From Anaeromassilibacillus senegalensis (GTDB lineage Bacteria > Bacillota > Clostridia > Oscillospirales > Acutalibacteraceae), in the NCBI RefSeq assembly GCF_001261775.1, contig NZ_LN868535.1, forward strand, positions 294,148 through 358,147: 64,000 nt of DNA, given 5' to 3'. The position numbers and the translations under genes were made by a program. Under the pieces are notes generated by a model. That model saw only the letters and a program-made list of their open reading frames with translations, was not told where the DNA came from and searched no databases. This document shows, in pieces, positions 26,454 to 36,304 of the stretch. Each line of letters opens with the position of its first letter. Within the stretch, counting starts at the first letter, position 1.

Positions 26454-26761
26454 TCACCTCCCGCAGGGTGAGCGCACACGCGGCCCGTCCTGTAGAATCA
26501 TTCCGGCACAGGCAAAACCGTCCGGTGGTAGAGAAAAAGCCCACGGCACGCATTTGGCGAGCCGCGGGCTTGCTCAGCTTTTCGGGGGATCACAGGCGGT
26601 GTTCCGCCCGGTCCCGCTGTTCAATGGGGAAATGGATCGTGTAGGACTTCTGCGGAAACCGGATAGCCGTGGGGTTGGCTGCCCGGGTTCCGGGGGGCAG
26701 CCCCGCGGCCAGATTTTAGCCGCGGGAGCCGCTGTGCATCTTCAAGGAATTCTGTAAATGA
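26454..26761. other. Intergenic region with stem-loops after the double-GH3 gene
   Basis: No gene. On the minus strand after the GH3 gene come a hairpin with arms CCCGCGGC (26702-26709) and GCCGCGGG (26719-26726), an adjoining GC-rich hairpin at 26677-26702, and a third at about 26543-26573 (AAGCCCACGGC with GCCGCGGGCTT). The last has T-rich flanks and may be the real terminator. The promoter of the ROK gene must lie at the left part. Confidence 0.5.
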
Positions 26762-29700
26762 TCAGCCGATTGTCACCGTGCAGTGCTGCTGTGCAGCCTG
26801 GCCAGCCAGAGTGGTATACACGCCTGTGCTGGTTCCCGGTGCGCCGGTCGCCCAGACTCTGTAGTAATAATCGTTGCCGATCTTCGCCACGAACTGGGTC
26901 TTGAGCACGCTGCCGTTGCCGACGGTGAAGCTCGGGGTCAGGTTCGCGCCATTGACGACGGTCATCTTGAAGCAGTATGCGCTGCCTCTCTTCAGGGTGA
27001 AGTTGACAGTCGTATCGGAGACCACGCTTGCCGCCGCCTGTGTGGAAGCCGCCGCGCCGACAATCGCGGTGCCCGCGCTGCCGTAGCTGTTGCTGTTGGA
27101 AGCGGTCGTGTTGGAGGTCTTCTTGCCGCCGGAGGAGGTGTTGCCCTTATCGCCCAGGCCGTTCATCGCTGTTCTGCCTGCCGCGACCAGTTTGTCAACG
27201 CCCGCCTGATCCAGCGTTCCGCTTGCCAGGCCATCCTTCGCCTGCTTCAGGGTATCTTCCAGCTTGGAGATTGCCGCCGCGCTGCTGTTGGAAGTATCCG
27301 CATTCTCCATCTCTTCGATGATCGCTTCCAGAGCGGAGGTATCCGGGATGAGACGCAGGACGTTCATGGCGTTCGCCAGCTTATCCGCCGCCGCGTTAAC
27401 CTTGGACTGGGCCGCGTCGGTATCGAGAAGCGCTTCCGCTTCTTCCAGAGCGGCCAGGAAATCTTCCACGCCGGTGTCATAGTACTTGTCGAGATTGTCT
27501 TTGATTGCCTTTGCTTCGTTAATGACGTTAATCAGGCTCTCAAAGTCCGCCTTGCGGTTGTTGAGCAGGTCCGTCATGGCCTCGTACAGGTCATCATACG
27601 CCTTCTCGACGTCGGCCGCCAGTACGTTGTCGTCGTTATAGACTTCCAGCGCCGCCTCATAGGCTGCCTCTGCGGCCGCCCAGCTGTCCGCGGTGTAGTC
27701 GTCCGGATTCAGGAGTTCATAGTCCGCAAAGAGTGCGTCCAGAATGGTCTTGTCGCCTTCTGCGAAGCTCAGGTAGTGGATGGCGTCGATCATATCCGCC
27801 CAAGCCTTATCGATGTCCTTCTGGGTTGCCTTCGGGTCTGCGAGAACCTTCTCAGCAGCCTCGAGCGCCTCGTCGAACTGATCCTTGACGGGCTTAACCG
27901 CCGTTTTGTATTCGTCGCTCATTTGCAGATCCTGTGCTGTCGCCACGACACTACGTAGAATCTGGCGGTCGACGACCGTGAAGTTCAGGCTTACGTTTGC
28001 CACTGCGTTCGGCATGGTGAAGGTGTAGGTATAGGTGCCGTCCTCGTTTAGCTCAACGGGCTTGCCGTTGACCAGGACGATCTCTCTGCCCTCTACGCGA
28101 GGCGCAAAGGTGAGTTCGAGCTCTTCGCCCGCCATCACGACGTCTTTATACGCGCCGATCAGGTTTGCAATTGTCTGCTCTTCGCCGTCGATGAAAAGGT
28201 TAACCTTGCCGACGTAACGGACGGTGAGCATATGCTCGGACGGTTCCGCGCTGCTGACGTCCGCGTACTTCTCGGTGCGGTCGTCATAGATCTGGCCATT
28301 CCAGTTGAGGCCGTAACCGAAATCGTAGGTGTTGCCAGCCGCGTCGACGTAGCATTCCATATCCTGCGGAACGTCTTCGTACTGCGCTTCTACGGTTTCC
28401 ATGTTCTTCGGCTGCTGCATCGGCAGGAGGCCGGAGGGCTCTGTCGTACCGGAGATAATCTCCATGGCGGCCTGATCCTGGATGCCGTAGCCCAGAACGA
28501 TTGCGTCTGCGAGCGGCTCCACTTCGGACCATACCATCGGGTTGGAAAGCTTCATGTAAACGATAACGGGTTTGTCGCCCATGGCTTCCTTGGCATTCTG
28601 GAGTCTTACGAGTTCAGAGCCGTTGGAGGCGGTAACGGTCTTGCCCTTGTAGGAGCGGTTGTCGGCGTTGTCCACATAGACAACTTCGCCGGTGGTGGAG
28701 TTGATGAACTCCGCGCCCGGATCCGACGCGATGCTCTGTGCTCTCGCCGTGTCCGCGGTGTACTCGCCGTACTGCAGGGTGATCGGCACATAGCCGTTTC
28801 CGCCGGCAGCCAAGTCAGCTGTGCTGTAGCCGGAGCCGCCCTTCGGCGCACTCATGCCGACGATTGCAAAGTCCGCTTCGTCCGGATTCTCGGTGACATT
28901 GTAATACTTGGAAACGATGTCCTTGTTCATGCAGTAAACTTTTTCGCCCTTATTGTTGAGCTCGTAGGGCAGGTAAACGGTTTCTTTCTTGTCGTCCGCT
29001 GCCGGAACAATGGCATTGTCCGCGTTCTTCAGCATGACAACGGATTTCAGCTGTGCGTTGTAGCCTTCTTCCATGAAATCTTCGTTGCCGACGATTTCAG
29101 CGGATTCGACCGGATCCAGATACGGGTTCTCAAACAGGCCCGGATTAAAGACATTGCGCAGGAGTCTCCTTGCGGAATCTTCAAAACGCTGGTCCGCTGC
29201 TTCTTTACCGAAGTTCTCAACCCACATGTCATAGGCTGCGAGAACCGGCATCTTGTCGTTGTTGCCGCCGAACTGGTCTACACCAGCCTGCAGAGCCATG
29301 TAGTGACGCTCGTTGACCGTCAGGTCTTCCACGCCCCAGCATTTGCCCTGGAACACAGCGTCGCTGGTGCTGTCCGCGGTGATCATCCAGTCTGTGCAGA
29401 CAACGCCGTCATAACCGTACTTCTCACGGAGGAGGTCGGTGATGATGTACTTGTTGTAGGAGTTGCCGGTATTCTCAGGCTCTCCGCCCTGGGCCGCCTG
29501 ATTGTAGGAAATGGTGTAGTACGGCATAACCGCTGTGGCATATTCCGTACCGTTGTTCAGGTTGAACGCGCCTTCTACGAAGGGCTTAATCTGCTCTTTG
29601 AGGTTGTTGCCCGGATACACGGCGTATTTGCCATAGCCGTAGTGTCCATCACGTCCGCCCTCTTCCGGTCCGCCGGACGGCCAGTGTTTGACCATCGCGT

Positions 29701-32700
29701 TGACGCTGGCTGCGCCCCACGGATTCTCGGAATCATAGGTGGTCTGGAAGCCGTCGACATAAGCGCGCGCCATGTCGGTATCCAGGTCGCTGTTTTCGCC
29801 GAAGGTACCGCTTACACGGCTCCAGCGGGGCTCTGTCGCCAGGTCGATCTGCGGGGACAGCGCGGTTGCGATGCCCAGCGCGCGATATTCCTGAGAAGCG
29901 ATGTCGCCGAAGGTTTCCACGATGTCCGGATCAAACGTTGCCGCGAGGCCGATGGAATCCGGCCACAGAGAGATCGTGCCGCCCTGGCCCGCTGTGTATT
30001 CCACATCGGACTTGCCGCTCGCGCCGTGGCGCGGGTCGGAGCTGTTGTTTACCGGGATACCGTAGCCGAGGCCTTCTACAAACGCCTGCGCGTTGTTGTT
30101 CCACTTTGCGGCGATCTCCGGAGTTTTAAGGGATGTTACCAGCACATGGCGCACATTGTCTTCCTTCAGGAATTTTTCCTGCGCCGCTGTGAGGTCTTCA
30201 CTGTTGACTGCCTGGTGGCTGCTGTACAGCATCAGGCCCGCGATTGCCGCGATGCCCTCTTCGCCGTCGTTGACCATCATTTCTGCAAGGCTCTGCGCAC
30301 GGGTTTCGGTATCCAGACGCCAGTCTTCATAGGTGTCCAGCTTGCCGTTGCCGTTCAGGTCCTTAAAGGCATAGCCCTTATCGGTAATGAGCATGTCAAT
30401 GTTCATCATACCCAGGGTTGCGCCGCCGTCGTTCTCCACGAGGTAGTAGCCGCCGTTTGCTTCGTCCATCTTGGTGACGGTGTAGCTGCCGACGCCGGAG
30501 ATCTTGGACTTCTCAACGGTAACATAATCCTTCAGGTTGTCGAACTGCTCGGTATAGCTCTTAATATCCACACCGTGTACGCTGCCCATGTTGTTGGACT
30601 GCATGACGATGTTCAGAACGTTCATTGCGCTCTTCTGGATGTCGCCCTTGGTGATGTAATCGTCTTTCCAGGAACCCTCATACTGAATCTTGAAGGTGCC
30701 GGGATATTTGGCCAGACTGTTCTCTTCCGGCTCTACATAAACGTGGGTGTGCTTATACTTGGTTTCCGGGCAATTTGCCACGAATGTGCAGGACTCGCCT
30801 TCTGCATATTCAACCGGAACCCAGTCGTTCCACATCTCCTGCTTGGTGGGACCCCACCATCCGCTTGATTCTTTTACATAAATAGAACCGTCTTCGTTGT
30901 ACTGTGCGGGAACCTTGGTCGCCGCCGCAACAATCGTGGAAGCGGAGCCGCCGGGCATGATCAGGTCGTTGCCTGCGTGCATGGACTGGCCAGGATCGGA
31001 CTGTCCGCCGCCCCAGTCGGTCATGATGACGCCTTCAAAGCCCCACTCGCCGCGCGCAAAGTCGGTACACAGGTCATAGCTGTCCGCCGCCGGCACGCTG
31101 TTGATGAGGTTGTAGGAGGTCATAATGGACATGGGCTGCGCGTTCTTGACTGCCATTTCAAAGCCCTTGAGATAGATTTCGCGCAGGGCGCGCTCGCTGA
31201 CAAAGGTGTCAACCGCGTTGCGGTTGTTTTCCTGGTTGTTGGCTGCATAGTGCTTGAGGGTAACGCCAACGCCCTTGTTGGACTGTACGCCGAGGGTGAT
31301 CGCCGCCGCGGACATACCGGCAACCAGCGGATCCTCGGAATAATACTCAAAGTTACGGCCGCACAGCGGGTTGCGGTGAATATTCATGCCGGGAGCGAGC
31401 AGCAGCGTGACGCCCATCTCCTGCATTTCAATACCGAAGCCGTCGCCAACCTCTTCGATCAGGTCTTTGTCCCAGGTCTGGGCCAGCAAGGTGCCGATCG
31501 GCCATGCCGTACAGAACTGGTAATATTTCTGAGTCTCGCCGGTCTCGGCATTCGTTCCGTCAAAGCTTTGGGTAATACGAATACCAGCAGGACCGTCGGA
31601 CAGGACAATATTCGGTACGCCCATGCTGTCAAGCAGCGTTTTTGTGGTTTCGCCTGCCGCGCCGGGCACGGAGTCGGACTGCGAACCGACGATCGGTGTT
31701 CCACCGGAACCCCAGCCAATGCCTTCCGCAAGATCAGCCAGCTGCTCGACGCTCATCTGTGCGACAAATTCTTCCATGGAGATCGTGCCGTCGTAAACGT
31801 CTTTCAGGTTGGCATCCGGAATCGCTTTTACAGTTTCTTCAACTACCGGATGGTTGTTATCGAACTGTGCGTCTTCCTTTTCCTCGCCTTCTACACGGTA
31901 TGTAATGACCGTCTCATCGTCATACGCAGAGGCGTTGTTTTCAAACGCAATGTCCGCTGCCGCAATGTTGAAGACCTGGGCTGCCGCGATCTCCGCCGCT
32001 TCGCCTTCATAACTGTATGGGGTCACGTCTTTTTTGCTGATCTCGTTCAGCTCTCTGCCTTCCGGCAGGCCCAACTGGCTGCTGAGCTGCTCGGTCGTCT
32101 TCGTCTCGCCGATACGGACAACGCCGCCCACATGCGTGTTGCGGGAGGAATTGCCGCCGCGAATGACATAGTCGCCGGCCTCCAGGATATAGGAAGCGGT
32201 TTCCTCGTCATAAGAGGACATTTCTGTAACCGGGAAGGAAACGGTCAGATCCTGGGACGCGCCCGGGGCCAGCTCGTCCGTCTTTGCAAAGCCCGCCAGT
32301 TCCTGATACGGCTTTTCAAGCTTGCCGTCCGGAGCCGAGAAGTAGACTTCAAAGACTTCCTTGCCGGAGTATGTATCGCCAGTGTTTTTGATGGTCGCGT
32401 TGACGGTCACGGTCGTGGCGTCCGCTTCCACAAAGTTGATCTTGGTGTCAAAAGTGGTGTAGGAGGAGCCGTAGCCGAACTCGTACGCCGGGGTCACATT
32501 GAAGGTATCAAAGTAACGGTAGCCGACATAGATGCCGTCTTCATACTCTTCATATACGACGTTATCGTCGTTGCTGCTGAAGGTCTCAGAGGACGGGTAA
32601 TCCTCATAATCGACCGCCCAGGTATCCGTCAGTTTGCCGGACGGGGTAACCTTGCCGGTGAGCACATCGGTGACGGCGTTGCCGCCTTCCATACCGGCCT

Positions 32701-33388
32701 GGCTCATCAGGAGCATGGAGTCGAGGCCTTCAATCTCATTAAAGAACTTGGTATCAATGATGCCGCCGGAGTTGATTACGACAATCACTTTCTCAAAGCT
32801 CTTACCCAGCTTCTCCAGATTGGCATATTCCGTATCATCCAAATAATAATCGCCCTTTGTGGCTGTGCGGTCTTTGCCCTCACCGGAGTTGCGCGCGATC
32901 ACATAGATAGCAGTGTCTGTATCTGAAGCCGCTTGCAGGTTTTCATCGGTGATTTCCCGATCCGGGAAGACAAAAGTGCTCATAATGCCGCCGCCGGAAT
33001 TTGCCTTCGCCTCATCGTAAGCTGCTTTATAATCGCTCAGCCAATCTTCCGAGGTGATTTCATAGCCCGCGTTTTTCAGGCCGTCCCACACGTTGACAAC
33101 ATAGCGCTGGTTGACGTCGCCGGAGCCGGTGCCGCCCTTGACGGTGCCATAGGCGCCGCCGCCGAACAGGGCGATTTTGCCGCTCGCCTTAATAGGAAGC
33201 GCCGCGTTTTTGTTTTCCAACAGGACCATGCCCTGTGCGCCTGCTTTACGGGCGAGCGCCGCATTTTGGACCTCACGCTCGGAAACGGTATCATCCGGGC
33301 TGGCTGCGAAGGCGCTGGTGGCACACATGCTGGCCAGCATGGAGCTTGCGAGTGCCAAAGACAAAATTGATTTGCTTAGCCTTTTCAT
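26762..33388 (-). CDS. Secreted double GH3 glycoside hydrolase with FIVAR repeats
   Basis: A 2208-residue exported protein. After the signal peptide (1-29), a GH3 C-terminal-type domain (about 40-270) and Fn3-like domain (about 310-420) precede a GH3 TIM barrel (about 535-850; nucleophile Asp791 in MTDWGGGQ), a permuted order. Then comes a second complete GH3 in normal order: TIM barrel (about 1070-1450; nucleophile Asp1333 in VCTDWMIT) and C-terminal domain (about 1460-1720). The tail is the HMLTVRYVG Ig-like domain, FIVAR units, a Gly/Ser/Lys linker and the shared C-terminal domain. GH3 enzymes are exo-acting beta-glucosidases, xylosidases or hexosaminidases; specificity is not visible. It is divergent from a membrane AraC regulator. 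Confidence 0.88.
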   Translation of the reverse strand: MKRLSKSILSLALASSMLASMCATSAFAASPDDTVSEREVQNAALARKAGAQGMVLLENKNAALPIKASGKIALFGGGAYGTVKGGTGSGDVNQRYVVNVWDGLKNAGYEITSEDWLSDYKAAYDEAKANSGGGIMSTFVFPDREITDENLQAASDTDTAIYVIARNSGEGKDRTATKGDYYLDDTEYANLEKLGKSFEKVIVVINSGGIIDTKFFNEIEGLDSMLLMSQAGMEGGNAVTDVLTGKVTPSGKLTDTWAVDYEDYPSSETFSSNDDNVVYEEYEDGIYVGYRYFDTFNVTPAYEFGYGSSYTTFDTKINFVEADATTVTVNATIKNTGDTYSGKEVFEVYFSAPDGKLEKPYQELAGFAKTDELAPGASQDLTVSFPVTEMSSYDEETASYILEAGDYVIRGGNSSRNTHVGGVVRIGETKTTEQLSSQLGLPEGRELNEISKKDVTPYSYEGEAAEIAAAQVFNIAAADIAFENNASAYDDETVITYRVEGEEKEDAQFDNNHPVVEETVKAIPDANLKDVYDGTISMEEFVAQMSVEQLADLAEGIGWGSGGTPIVGSQSDSVPGAAGETTKTLLDSMGVPNIVLSDGPAGIRITQSFDGTNAETGETQKYYQFCTAWPIGTLLAQTWDKDLIEEVGDGFGIEMQEMGVTLLLAPGMNIHRNPLCGRNFEYYSEDPLVAGMSAAAITLGVQSNKGVGVTLKHYAANNQENNRNAVDTFVSERALREIYLKGFEMAVKNAQPMSIMTSYNLINSVPAADSYDLCTDFARGEWGFEGVIMTDWGGGQSDPGQSMHAGNDLIMPGGSASTIVAAATKVPAQYNEDGSIYVKESSGWWGPTKQEMWNDWVPVEYAEGESCTFVANCPETKYKHTHVYVEPEENSLAKYPGTFKIQYEGSWKDDYITKGDIQKSAMNVLNIVMQSNNMGSVHGVDIKSYTEQFDNLKDYVTVEKSKISGVGSYTVTKMDEANGGYYLVENDGGATLGMMNIDMLITDKGYAFKDLNGNGKLDTYEDWRLDTETRAQSLAEMMVNDGEEGIAAIAGLMLYSSHQAVNSEDLTAAQEKFLKEDNVRHVLVTSLKTPEIAAKWNNNAQAFVEGLGYGIPVNNSSDPRHGASGKSDVEYTAGQGGTISLWPDSIGLAATFDPDIVETFGDIASQEYRALGIATALSPQIDLATEPRWSRVSGTFGENSDLDTDMARAYVDGFQTTYDSENPWGAASVNAMVKHWPSGGPEEGGRDGHYGYGKYAVYPGNNLKEQIKPFVEGAFNLNNGTEYATAVMPYYTISYNQAAQGGEPENTGNSYNKYIITDLLREKYGYDGVVCTDWMITADSTSDAVFQGKCWGVEDLTVNERHYMALQAGVDQFGGNNDKMPVLAAYDMWVENFGKEAADQRFEDSARRLLRNVFNPGLFENPYLDPVESAEIVGNEDFMEEGYNAQLKSVVMLKNADNAIVPAADDKKETVYLPYELNNKGEKVYCMNKDIVSKYYNVTENPDEADFAIVGMSAPKGGSGYSTADLAAGGNGYVPITLQYGEYTADTARAQSIASDPGAEFINSTTGEVVYVDNADNRSYKGKTVTASNGSELVRLQNAKEAMGDKPVIVYMKLSNPMVWSEVEPLADAIVLGYGIQDQAAMEIISGTTEPSGLLPMQQPKNMETVEAQYEDVPQDMECYVDAAGNTYDFGYGLNWNGQIYDDRTEKYADVSSAEPSEHMLTVRYVGKVNLFIDGEEQTIANLIGAYKDVVMAGEELELTFAPRVEGREIVLVNGKPVELNEDGTYTYTFTMPNAVANVSLNFTVVDRQILRSVVATAQDLQMSDEYKTAVKPVKDQFDEALEAAEKVLADPKATQKDIDKAWADMIDAIHYLSFAEGDKTILDALFADYELLNPDDYTADSWAAAEAAYEAALEVYNDDNVLAADVEKAYDDLYEAMTDLLNNRKADFESLINVINEAKAIKDNLDKYYDTGVEDFLAALEEAEALLDTDAAQSKVNAAADKLANAMNVLRLIPDTSALEAIIEEMENADTSNSSAAAISKLEDTLKQAKDGLASGTLDQAGVDKLVAAGRTAMNGLGDKGNTSSGGKKTSNTTASNSNSYGSAGTAIVGAAASTQAAASVVSDTTVNFTLKRGSAYCFKMTVVNGANLTPSFTVGNGSVLKTQFVAKIGNDYYYRVWATGAPGTSTGVYTTLAGQAAQQHCTVTIG

Positions 33389-33926
33389 TTCTATTCTCCT
33401 TCTTTTCTGGTTTTGGTTCGAAATACCTGCTTACTTACTATTGAGAAGCGGTAATTTCTTCCCTCCTTTCCGTTCGGTTTTGCGGCCCGTTTTCTCTTCG
33501 ACCCTTTCCGATGGAAAACGTCAAAAAGTAAACGAGGAAACGTTCTCAACCAATTCATGCGATAATTGGCTTGAATATTGGAGTGAATATAGTATAATGT
33601 TGAACAGACCCAAAAATCAATAATCGCTATTTTTGCACTAACAGTCTTTGATAAAATTGTAGAAATTGCACACGTATAAAAATTGTTACTGTTAAAAAAT
33701 GGTATATAGAAGGAGTGAATTGCAAAAATATCAACAGTTGCCTTGGAAATATTGTTATAAATGGCGGGTTTAATTCTGTTTAATTTTATTGGCAATCATT
33801 GGTTTTAAATCTTTTTTCTTTATTACAATAGAGCGAATTTCCTATAAAATATATTCACAAGGTAATTTTGCATGCCTGTTTTGTTGGATTTGTTGAAGAT
33901 ATTTCAACCGGGAAAGGGTTTTACAT
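33389..33926. other. AT-rich divergent promoter region between the double-GH3 and AraC genes
   Basis: No gene seen. The region is much richer in A/T than its flanks and must hold the promoters of both divergent genes. A sequence around 33536-33550 (GAGGAAACGTTCTCAA) resembles a catabolite-response element with mismatches; I regard this as weak. GGGAAAGGG precedes the AraC start. Confidence 0.4.
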
Positions 33927-36188
33927 ATGAAAAAACGGCCTTACAGAGGGAAAAGCTTTTATAAATTGCTCGGCGCATTCTTTATTGTAACGCTCATTTG
34001 CAGCGGGGCAATCCTGGGACAATACCTGCACACCGCGGATCAGGAGCGGCAGCAGCTTGAAAAATCATATCACTCCATGGTAGAGAAGAGCATGGCAAAT
34101 ACGGAAGCGACGCTGTCTTACTATCAGAAAACCAGCGAGCTGCTTTCTGAAATCAAGGGAATCGACCAATTGGCAAAAGCGGATGCGATCCCGCGCGAAT
34201 CGAAAGAAGTGGAATCGTTCTTTAATGATTATGTATGGACCTGCCGCCTGAACCTCCCCTCCTTTGAACAGCCCATGTTCCTGTATTTTCAGAACAGCGG
34301 GCGCAGCTTCGGAAACGGGGACGCCTTTGTGGACCCGGTGGCCGACGGCATGATCACAGACGTTATGGACATGGACATGCAAACCTGGAACCGCCTGATG
34401 CAAACCGGAGATTCCGCCGTGGCTGAGATTATCCGGGATCCCAATATGGATTTTGCGCGCTTCTTTTTTGTCCGCGAGGTCTATCCGGGCGTCGTATGGC
34501 TGATCGGGAATGAAGACAGCCAGATTTCTGAAACCCTGAGCTATTATTATCTTCCGGAGGGCTCCCAAACGATTTTCATCACGCAGAACGACCGCATGAT
34601 TTCCTCTGATCCGGACGGCGAGACGGCGGGGCTTCCTATTACCTACAAAGAGGTATGCTCCTGGGAGGAGCGGGAGCGGTTGGAATGGAATGGCGTCCCC
34701 TACTTCGTGTATCATCAGGGATTTGCGAATGAGACGCTGCAACAGGTGATCGTCATCCCGGACAGCAGCGCGCGCGGCGGACTTGAGATGGTGTTGACCA
34801 CCTTACTGGTAACGCTGCTGGTCTCCCTGCTGGTAGGCGGCGGCTTCTCCTACCTGTTCGCGCACAAGCTGTACAAGCCCATGGAGGAACTGATGGACGC
34901 GCTTCCCGCAGAGGGAAACGAGAAAAAAGACCCGAACGAGTTCCGCATTCTCAACAGCACGGTGCAGGAGCTCTACAACCGGGCAAAAAGCTATGAGGCG
35001 CAGCTCAGCACACAAAGCGAGCTGCTGACAAACAGCCTGCTGACCCGCCTGATCACTGGAGAAATCCAGGTTTCTCCGGATATTCTGGAGGCATTGCGCC
35101 GCGGCGGGTTCCCCGTTGCACCCAAACAGTTCCTTGTATTTCTGGTGCAGCTCGATGAAACCGGAGAAGGCGACCCGTCCGCGCTGCTGCCAAAAGCGGA
35201 AACCGAAAGCCTGCTGAAGCAGACCTGCCGCTCCTTCTTCCTGAACCGGGGCTGTCCCACCTATGTGGTGCGCTGCCAGGGCCTGTATGCGGGCGTGGCG
35301 GACATGACGGACTGCTCGATCGAAGACGCCACCGCCTGCGCGGAGGAGATCCGGCATTTTATGGAGACGGAATTGCGGACCCCCATTTCTGTGGCGATCA
35401 GCGCGATGCATACGCAGATCAGCGAACTGCACGAAGCGTACGGCGAGGCGATGCAGGTGGTGGAATACAGCCTGCTGGCAGGGGAATACAACACCGTCAG
35501 CATTTACGACTCCATGGCAAACGTATTGTCGGACGGATACGGCAGCAAGGATTTCCTGGGGAAAACCAACAAACTGGCCAATACCATCCAGTCCGGCAAC
35601 TATGCGCAGGCCTCCGAATTGGTTCACGAGATTGCCGGGGACTTTGCGGCGCACCGGCCCGCCTCCCTGACGCTCGGACAAATGCAGTTTTCCTATCTCA
35701 CGGACGCCATTCTGCTCTCTTTATACGACAGCGGCGCGGACCCGCAGGTGCTCAGGGAACTGGACTGCGACAACTATCTGCGCAAGGCGCATGGCGTGGA
35801 TTCGCTGGGGCGCCGGGCCTCCCACATCTTCGACAGCCTGGAGGCGTGCAAGGTCCGCAGCCAGCCGCAGGAACGGCGGATCGAGCAGATTACGCAGTAT
35901 ATTGAAGAAAATTATCAGGATATCAACCTGTCCGCCGGTGCGGTCGCGGAGCGCTTTCACATGAGCCTGCCGGTATTGTCAAATTTATTTAAGCAGGAAT
36001 TGAATATCGGTTTCCTCGATTACCTGCACAAGTACCGCATCGAGCGGGCCAAGGACCTGATTTTGCACACCGACCACACGATTGGGGATATTTCCGCCAT
36101 GGTTGGGTATGCAAACTCCATTACGATGAACCGCGCGTTTAAACGGTACGAGGGTGTGACGCCGGGGTGGTACCGGCAAAAGAAATAA
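33927..36188 (+). CDS. Membrane-anchored AraC-family sensor-regulator
   Basis: A 753-residue one-component regulator. Transmembrane segments at about 13-36 and 290-312 enclose an extracytoplasmic sensor of about 250 residues, Cache-like in layout. A cytoplasmic linker region follows, then a C-terminal AraC double helix-turn-helix (about 655-750) with LSAGAVAERFHMSLPVLSNL, FKQELNIGFLDYLHKYRIER and IGDISAMVGYANSITMNRAF. Such proteins sense an external ligand, often an oligosaccharide, and switch on neighbouring glycoside hydrolase genes; here the divergent double GH3 is the obvious target (inferred). A long terminator follows. Confidence 0.9.
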   Translation: MKKRPYRGKSFYKLLGAFFIVTLICSGAILGQYLHTADQERQQLEKSYHSMVEKSMANTEATLSYYQKTSELLSEIKGIDQLAKADAIPRESKEVESFFNDYVWTCRLNLPSFEQPMFLYFQNSGRSFGNGDAFVDPVADGMITDVMDMDMQTWNRLMQTGDSAVAEIIRDPNMDFARFFFVREVYPGVVWLIGNEDSQISETLSYYYLPEGSQTIFITQNDRMISSDPDGETAGLPITYKEVCSWEERERLEWNGVPYFVYHQGFANETLQQVIVIPDSSARGGLEMVLTTLLVTLLVSLLVGGGFSYLFAHKLYKPMEELMDALPAEGNEKKDPNEFRILNSTVQELYNRAKSYEAQLSTQSELLTNSLLTRLITGEIQVSPDILEALRRGGFPVAPKQFLVFLVQLDETGEGDPSALLPKAETESLLKQTCRSFFLNRGCPTYVVRCQGLYAGVADMTDCSIEDATACAEEIRHFMETELRTPISVAISAMHTQISELHEAYGEAMQVVEYSLLAGEYNTVSIYDSMANVLSDGYGSKDFLGKTNKLANTIQSGNYAQASELVHEIAGDFAAHRPASLTLGQMQFSYLTDAILLSLYDSGADPQVLRELDCDNYLRKAHGVDSLGRRASHIFDSLEACKVRSQPQERRIEQITQYIEENYQDINLSAGAVAERFHMSLPVLSNLFKQELNIGFLDYLHKYRIERAKDLILHTDHTIGDISAMVGYANSITMNRAFKRYEGVTPGWYRQKK

Positions 36189-36219
36189 AAAAGCCTGCCC
36201 CAAAATAGCCAAATCAAAC

Positions 36220-36265
36220 AAAACAAGGACGAAGCTCTGTTTTCTGAGAGCTTCGTCCTTGTTTT
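36220..36265. terminator. Strong terminator after the AraC gene
   Basis: 19-bp perfect stem (36220-36238 with 36247-36265, AAAACAAGGACGAAGCTCT arm) with an 8-base loop and T-run. It can also serve the convergent XRE gene. Confidence 0.92.
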
Positions 36266-36304
36266 CTTATGCCCAAAAGATCCCGTTTACAAACAGCAGG
36301 GACT

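Noticed and set aside
2005..33388. Sortase (LPXTG) or S-layer (SLH) anchoring of the four secreted enzymes
   Set aside because: No LPXTG-like motif, terminal hydrophobic stretch or SLH repeats are present; all end in the KHC(T/V/I) domain.
33536..33550. Catabolite-response element near the double-GH3 promoter
   Set aside because: Resemblance to the consensus is imperfect and a single such site is expected by chance; kept only as a remark.
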